The translations under genes were made by a program, and so were the position numbers. Below the pieces are notes generated by a model. It was not told where the DNA came from and made no database searches. It saw nothing but the letters and a program-made list of their open reading frames with translations. 64,000 nt of DNA, from the NCBI GenBank assembly GCA_014380365.1, contig JACMJZ010000029.1, forward strand, positions 310,001 to 374,000. The letters are read 5' to 3'. Origin of the DNA: Pyrinomonadaceae bacterium (GTDB lineage: Bacteria; Acidobacteriota; Blastocatellia; Pyrinomonadales; Pyrinomonadaceae). Each line of letters starts with the position of its first letter. Position 1 is the stretch's first letter. Shown here in pieces: positions 59,537 through 64,000 of this stretch.

Positions 59537-62500
59537 AAAACAACGGCATAAACACGGAGCGAACAGATATTCTTCAGCGCGAACCTCTCACCGTGGAGAT
59601 CGTCACCGAAGTCCACCGCGAAGAGGCGCTGCTCAAGGCGGGGGCATTGCAGAGCGCAATCTTCAACAGCGCCAACTTCTCGAGCATCGCCACCGACGCA
59701 AAGGGTGTGATCCAGATCTTCAACGTCGGCGCCGAGCGGATGCTGGGTTACACGGCCGACGAAGTGATGAACAAGATCACGCCGGCTGACATTTCCGATC
59801 CGCAGGAAGTGATCGTGCGCGCCGAAGCCCTCAGCGTCGAGCTCGGAACCCCGATTGCGCCAGGCTTTGAGGCGTTGGTGTTCAAGGCTTCGCGGGGTAT
59901 CGAAGACATCTACGAGCTGACCTACATCCGCAAGGACGGCAGTCGCGTCCCGGCGGTCGTTTCGGTCACGGCGTTGCGCGATGCTCGAGATGGAATCATT
60001 GGTTACCTGCTGATCGGCACCGACAACACGGCGCGCAAGCAGGCGGAAGAGGCGTTGCGCGAGAACTACGCTCTGCTGCGCACAATCCACTTGCACTCCA
60101 TCGTTTCGGTCACCGACCAGGCGGGCCGCATTGTCGACGCCAACGAAGGCTTCTGCAAAATATCGGGCTACAGCCGAGACGAGTTGCTCGGCCAGACCCA
60201 CCGCATCGTCAACTCTGGTGTGCAGGACCGCGCGTTCTGGACCGACATGTGGCAGAGCATCACTGCCGGCCAGCCCTGGCGCGGTGAGATATGCAACCGC
60301 ACCAAAGAGGGCGCGCTGTATTGGGTGGACAGCATCATCGCGCCTTTCATGGCTGAGGATGGGCACACCAGGAGGTACATCTCGGTCCGCACCGACATCA
60401 CGGCGCGCAAGCAGGCGGAAGAGGCGCTGCTCAAGGCGGGTGCCCTGCAGAATGCGATCTTCAACAGCGCCAACTTTTCTAGCATCGCCACGGACGCGAA
60501 GGGCGTCATTCAAATCTTCAACGTCGGCGCCGAGCAGATGCTGGGTTACACGGCCGACGAAGTGATGAACAAGATCACGCCGGCCGACATTTCCGATCCG
60601 CAGGAAGTGATTGCGCGCGCCGAAGCCCTCAGCGTCGAGCTCGGCACCCCGATTGCACCCGGCTTTGAGGCATTGGTGTTCAAGGCCTCGCGCGGCATCG
60701 AAGATATCTACGAGCTGACCTACATCCGCAAGGACGGCAGCCGCTTCCCGGCGGTCGTTTCAGTCACGGCGTTGCGCGACGCACAGAATGCAATCATCGG
60801 CTATCTCCTAATCGCCACTGACAACACTGCGCGCAAGCAGGCGGAGGAGGCTCGCGCCCGATTTTTCGCGCTCTCGCGGGACTTGTTCTGCACTATCGGC
60901 TTTGACGGCTACTTCAAGGATCTGAATCCCGCCTGGGAGAAAACGCTCGGCTACACGAGGGCGGAGCTTCTCGCCGTGCCGTTCATCGAGTTCATCCACA
61001 CCGACGACCGGCAAGCCACGGCGGGCGAGGCGGAGAAGATCTCCGGCGGCAACACACTGATCGCCTTCGAGAACCGCTACCGTTGCAAGGACGGCTCCTA
61101 CCGGACTTTTCTATGGAGCGCCACGCCGGACATCGGCAACCAACTAATGTTTGGAGCCGCCCGCGACGTTACTGAGGCTAAGCAGGCGGAAGAGGCGCTG
61201 CTCAAAGCCGGCGCCTTGCAGAACGCGATTTTCAACAGCGCCAACTTCTCGAGTATCGCCACGGACGCGAAGGGCGTCATTCAAATCTTCAACGTCGGCG
61301 CTGAGCGAATGCTGGGTTACACGGCCGATGAAGTGATGAACAAGATCACCCCCGCTGACATTTCCGATCCCCAGGAAGTGATCGTGCGCGCCGAAGCTCT
61401 CAGCGTCGAGCTCGGCACCCCGATTGCACCCGGCTTTGAGGCACTGGTGTTCAAGGCCTCGCGCGGCATCGAAGATATCTACGAGCTGACCTACATCCGC
61501 AAGGACGGCAGCCGCTTCCCGGCGGTCGTGTCGGTCACGGCGTTGCGCGACGTAAATGACGCCATCATCGGCTACCTGCTGATCGGCACTGACAACACTG
61601 CACGCAAGCAGGCGGAAGAGGCGCTGCTCAAGGCGGGGGCCCTGCAGAACGCGATCTTCAACAGCGCCAACTTCTCGAGTATCGCCACGGACGCGAAGGG
61701 CGTCATCCAGATTTTCAACGTCGGCGCCGAGCGGATGCTCGGCTATACGGCCGATGAAGTGATGAACAAGATCACGCCCGCCGACATTTCCGATCCGCAA
61801 GAGGTGATTGTGCGAGCCGAAGCTCTCAGCGTCGAGCTCGGGACCCCGATTGCGCCGGGCTTTGAGGCGTTGGTGTTCAAGGCCTCACGCGGTATCGAGG
61901 ACATCTACGAGCTGACGTACATCCGCAAGGACGGCAGTCGCTTCCCAGCGGTTGTTTCGGTCACGGCCCTGCGCGATGCCCAGGGTGGAATCATCGGCTA
62001 TTTGCTGATCGGCACCGACAACACCGCCCGCAAGCAGATCGAGGCCGAGCAACTGCAACTCGGTCAACGCCTGCGCGACCATCAGTTCTACACTCGCTCG
62101 TTGTTCGAAGCCAACATCGACGCGCTGATGACCACCGATCCGTCCGGCATCATTACCGACATCAATAAACCAATGGAGGCGCTCACCGGTTGCACGCGTG
62201 ACGAGCTGATCGGGGCGCCGTTCAAGAACTACTTCACCGACCCGGACCGGGCCGAGGCGGGCATCAAGCTGGTGCTGAGCAAAAAGAAGGTCACTAACTA
62301 CGAGCTGACCGCGCGCGACAGAGAGGGGAAGGAAACGGTGGTGTCTTACAACGCGACGACTTTCTACGATCGAGACCGGCGACTGCAGGGCGTGTTCGCC
62401 GCGGCGCGCGACATTACTGACCGTAAGCGGGTCGACGAAAAGTTAAAACTCTACTCCGACAAGTTAGAGCGCAGCAATCGCGAGTTGCAGGATTTCGCGC

Positions 62501-63213
62501 AGGTCGCGTCGCACGACCTCCAGGAGCCCCTGCGAAAGATCCTATCCTTCGGTGACCGGCTGAAGACAAAGGCTGGTGAATCGCTCGACCAGGATTCTCA
62601 AGATTACCTCCAACGAATGACTAATGCCGCGGCCAGGATGCAGACCCTGATCACCGACCTGATGGCCTTCTCCCGAGTTGAGACTAAGGGGCAACCTTTC
62701 ATCCCGGTAGACCTCGGTGTGATCGCCAGAGAGGTCAGCGCCGATTTAGAAGCACGCATCGAGCAGACCGGCGGGCGTGTCGAAATTGGAGAACTCCCGA
62801 CGCTGGATGCTGACCCTATGCAGATGCGGCAACTGCTACAGAATCTGATTGGCAACTCACTTAAGTATTTTCGTGCCGGCGTTCCCCCCGCCGTTCGGGT
62901 CTACTCTCAGAGGCTGGACGCGCGCGGTTCTGAGTCCATGGACGAAAGTGCCCTGGCGCGGCAACCCTGGCAAATCTTCGTAGTGGATAACGGCATCGGG
63001 TTTGACGAGAAATACCTCGACCGCATCTTCACTGTCTTCCAGCGCCTGCACAAGAAGGGTGAATACGAGGGGACCGGAGTAGGTCTGGCCATCTGCCGCA
63101 AGATCGTCGACCGGCATAGTGGAATGATCACGGCACGTAGTAGTCCAAGCCAGGGCGCGACCTTCGTGGTGACCCTGCCAGTCATACAACCCAAGGAAGT
63201 GGAAGTCCTATGA
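59533..63213 (+). CDS. Multi-PAS sensor kinase with four near-identical PAS units
   Basis: 1226 residues from ATG 59533. Soluble. Seven PAS units: units 1, 3, 5 and 6 are almost the same sequence (LLKAGALQNAIFNSANFSS, GAERMLGYTADEVMNKITP, SDPQEVIVRAEALSVELGTP), at about 30-172, 296-438, 553-695 and 695-836; units 2, 4 and 7 differ. The kinase core is phytochrome-like: His near 993 in VASHDLQEPLRKIL, N box NLIGNSLKYF, G1 DNGIGFDEKY and G2 GTGVGLAICRKIV. It overlaps the receiver gene that follows (ATGA), its probable partner. Confidence 0.92.
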   Translation: MKNNGINTERTDILQREPLTVEIVTEVHREEALLKAGALQSAIFNSANFSSIATDAKGVIQIFNVGAERMLGYTADEVMNKITPADISDPQEVIVRAEALSVELGTPIAPGFEALVFKASRGIEDIYELTYIRKDGSRVPAVVSVTALRDARDGIIGYLLIGTDNTARKQAEEALRENYALLRTIHLHSIVSVTDQAGRIVDANEGFCKISGYSRDELLGQTHRIVNSGVQDRAFWTDMWQSITAGQPWRGEICNRTKEGALYWVDSIIAPFMAEDGHTRRYISVRTDITARKQAEEALLKAGALQNAIFNSANFSSIATDAKGVIQIFNVGAEQMLGYTADEVMNKITPADISDPQEVIARAEALSVELGTPIAPGFEALVFKASRGIEDIYELTYIRKDGSRFPAVVSVTALRDAQNAIIGYLLIATDNTARKQAEEARARFFALSRDLFCTIGFDGYFKDLNPAWEKTLGYTRAELLAVPFIEFIHTDDRQATAGEAEKISGGNTLIAFENRYRCKDGSYRTFLWSATPDIGNQLMFGAARDVTEAKQAEEALLKAGALQNAIFNSANFSSIATDAKGVIQIFNVGAERMLGYTADEVMNKITPADISDPQEVIVRAEALSVELGTPIAPGFEALVFKASRGIEDIYELTYIRKDGSRFPAVVSVTALRDVNDAIIGYLLIGTDNTARKQAEEALLKAGALQNAIFNSANFSSIATDAKGVIQIFNVGAERMLGYTADEVMNKITPADISDPQEVIVRAEALSVELGTPIAPGFEALVFKASRGIEDIYELTYIRKDGSRFPAVVSVTALRDAQGGIIGYLLIGTDNTARKQIEAEQLQLGQRLRDHQFYTRSLFEANIDALMTTDPSGIITDINKPMEALTGCTRDELIGAPFKNYFTDPDRAEAGIKLVLSKKKVTNYELTARDREGKETVVSYNATTFYDRDRRLQGVFAAARDITDRKRVDEKLKLYSDKLERSNRELQDFAQVASHDLQEPLRKILSFGDRLKTKAGESLDQDSQDYLQRMTNAAARMQTLITDLMAFSRVETKGQPFIPVDLGVIAREVSADLEARIEQTGGRVEIGELPTLDADPMQMRQLLQNLIGNSLKYFRAGVPPAVRVYSQRLDARGSESMDESALARQPWQIFVVDNGIGFDEKYLDRIFTVFQRLHKKGEYEGTGVGLAICRKIVDRHSGMITARSSPSQGATFVVTLPVIQPKEVEVL
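59621..62040 (+). repeat. Four copies of a ~425-bp intragenic PAS-coding repeat
   Basis: Copies at about 59621-60050, 60420-60848, 61191-61618 and 61618-62040. Copies 3 and 4 are directly adjacent; the others are separated by distinct PAS units. Differences are mostly synonymous third positions, so the units look recently duplicated or homogenised by gene conversion. Confidence 0.85.
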
Positions 63214-63680
63214 GAAGCGAACGCAAACCAATCATCATCCTGCTCGCCGATGACGACGAGGAAGACCGCATGCTGGCCTGCGATGCTCTGGCTGAGAGCC
63301 GCTTGTCGAATGAAGTAAGTTGCGTCACGGACGGCGAGGATTTGATGGACTACCTGCACCGCCGGGGCAAATACGCCCCGCCAGCCGTTGCGCCCCGCCC
63401 GGGCCTGATCCTGCTCGACTTAAATATGCCGAAGAAGGACGGGCGCGAAGCCTTGCGGGAGATAAAGGCCGACCCCGACTTCCGGCAGATCCCGGTCGTA
63501 GTTTTGACTACCTCGAAGGCCGAGGAGGACATCTTTCAAAGCTACGATTCAGGGGCAAGTTCGTTTATCAGCAAGCCGGTGACTTTCGCGGGTTTGATCG
63601 ATGTCATGAAGGGGCTGGGCCGGTACTGGTTCGAGATCATTGACCTGCCCCGGCACAAAGAGCAAGGGAAATGGAAATGA
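63210..63680 (+). CDS. Rcp1/CheY-type single-domain response regulator
   Basis: 156 residues. REC only: IILLADDDEEDRML with acidic pocket, LILLDLNMPKKDG with phosphoacceptor, VVLTTSKAEEDI and SFISKPVTF. The YLHRRGKYA and PRHK segments match the Rcp1-like family that serves phytochrome-type kinases. It overlaps the stop of the preceding kinase and the start of the next regulator by four bases each, a tightly coupled relay unit. Confidence 0.93.
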   Translation: MRSERKPIIILLADDDEEDRMLACDALAESRLSNEVSCVTDGEDLMDYLHRRGKYAPPAVAPRPGLILLDLNMPKKDGREALREIKADPDFRQIPVVVLTTSKAEEDIFQSYDSGASSFISKPVTFAGLIDVMKGLGRYWFEIIDLPRHKEQGKWK

Positions 63681-64000
63681 ATAGCGAAACAATCAAAGTC
63701 CTCCTCATCGAGGACGACGAGGACGATTACATCCTTACCCGCGAGCTGCTGGCTGAAGTGAAGGCCGGCAACTATGAGCTTGATTGGGCTCCCTCCTACC
63801 AGGAAGGTCTGGAAATAGCCACGCGCCGGGAACATCACGTTTGCCTGGTCGACTATCGGCTCGGCGAGCGCAGCGGCGTGCACCTAATACGAGAGGCGCG
63901 AAACTTTGGGTTAACTACGCCGATGATCCTGCTCACCGGACACGGTGACCACGACGTGGATGTGGCTGCGATTGAGGCCGGGGCAACTGACTATCTGGTC
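63677..64000 (+). CDS. Response regulator, N-terminal part (partial)
   Basis: 108 codons before the right edge. ATG 63677 overlaps the preceding stop (ATGA). REC domain: VLLIEDDEDDYIL, CLVDYRLGERSG with the phosphoacceptor, LLTGHGDHDVD with the switch Thr, then AGATDYLV where the window ends, just before the expected Lys-Pro. An output domain (often PAS, kinase or GGDEF in this arrangement) may follow outside. Confidence 0.85.
   Translation, partial: MNSETIKVLLIEDDEDDYILTRELLAEVKAGNYELDWAPSYQEGLEIATRREHHVCLVDYRLGERSGVHLIREARNFGLTTPMILLTGHGDHDVDVAAIEAGATDYLV

Noticed and set aside
59407-60513. Long minus-strand frame (368 codons) opposite the multi-PAS kinase
   Set aside because: It mirrors the repetitive kinase coding sequence; the plus frame has clear domains and a coupled start, while the minus product has no recognisable domain.

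Overview
The window looks like a chromosomal segment of an environmental Gram-negative bacterium, most likely an acidobacterium (Blastocatellia-like). This is inferred, not tested: moderately high GC, a BamA/Skp/FabZ/LpxA/LpxI envelope operon, LpxI rather than LpxH, very many multi-PAS kinases, and an unusual load of dispersed intergenic inverted repeats built from 7-8 base words. No rRNA genes, CRISPR array, transposase or prophage structural genes were seen.

Layout. 1-11.2 kb holds the tail of an SDR epimerase, a degenerate tRNA-Lys, a TPR protein, an outer-membrane barrel protein, a stand-alone LigD polymerase domain, YceI, GalE, a coiled-coil zinc-ribbon protein, RsmE, PrmA and an acidobacterial-type secreted protein. 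11.2-14.6 kb is an accessory block that reads as an integron cassette array without an integrase in view. Four unrelated same-strand cargoes (RusA-like resolvase, BrnT toxin plus antitoxin, DUF4440-like secreted protein, MEDS-domain kinase) are followed by attC-like imperfect palindromes; two of these are clear, one is weaker and one is only a fragment. 14.7-28.6 kb contains transporters (AI-2E/PerM type, MHS-type MFS), small accessory genes, Era, a nucleotidyltransferase pair, an exported peptidase T, two lysophospholipid acyltransferases, a REC-HATPase regulator, a GT-C glycosyltransferase and LolC/LolD. 28.9-38.9 kb holds ClpC, the bamA-skp-fabZ-lpxA-lpxI envelope operon, YacG and a Crp/Fnr regulator.

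39.5-64 kb is almost wholly signal transduction: four large multi-domain kinases (about 880-1520 residues), LuxR-type, CheY/Rcp-type and NtrC-type regulators, a REC-GGDEF-EAL protein and, most unusually, a single-ring Clp-type AAA+ unfoldase fused to a receiver domain. The unfoldase keeps an IGF-type loop at the position where ClpP-partner ATPases dock, so it may be a phosphorelay-controlled protease adaptor-ATPase. A structured element occurs twice around 47.3-48.0 kb with compensatory base changes. The last kinase carries four nearly identical PAS units and sits directly behind a decayed copy of a kinase-receiver pair, which points to recent duplication.

The repeats also enter coding sequence. 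The N-termini of lolD, the TPR protein and the DUF374 acyltransferase, and an internal loop of prmA, are encoded by repeat DNA. Coordinates come from reading the frames; family assignments rest on motif recognition without database searches.
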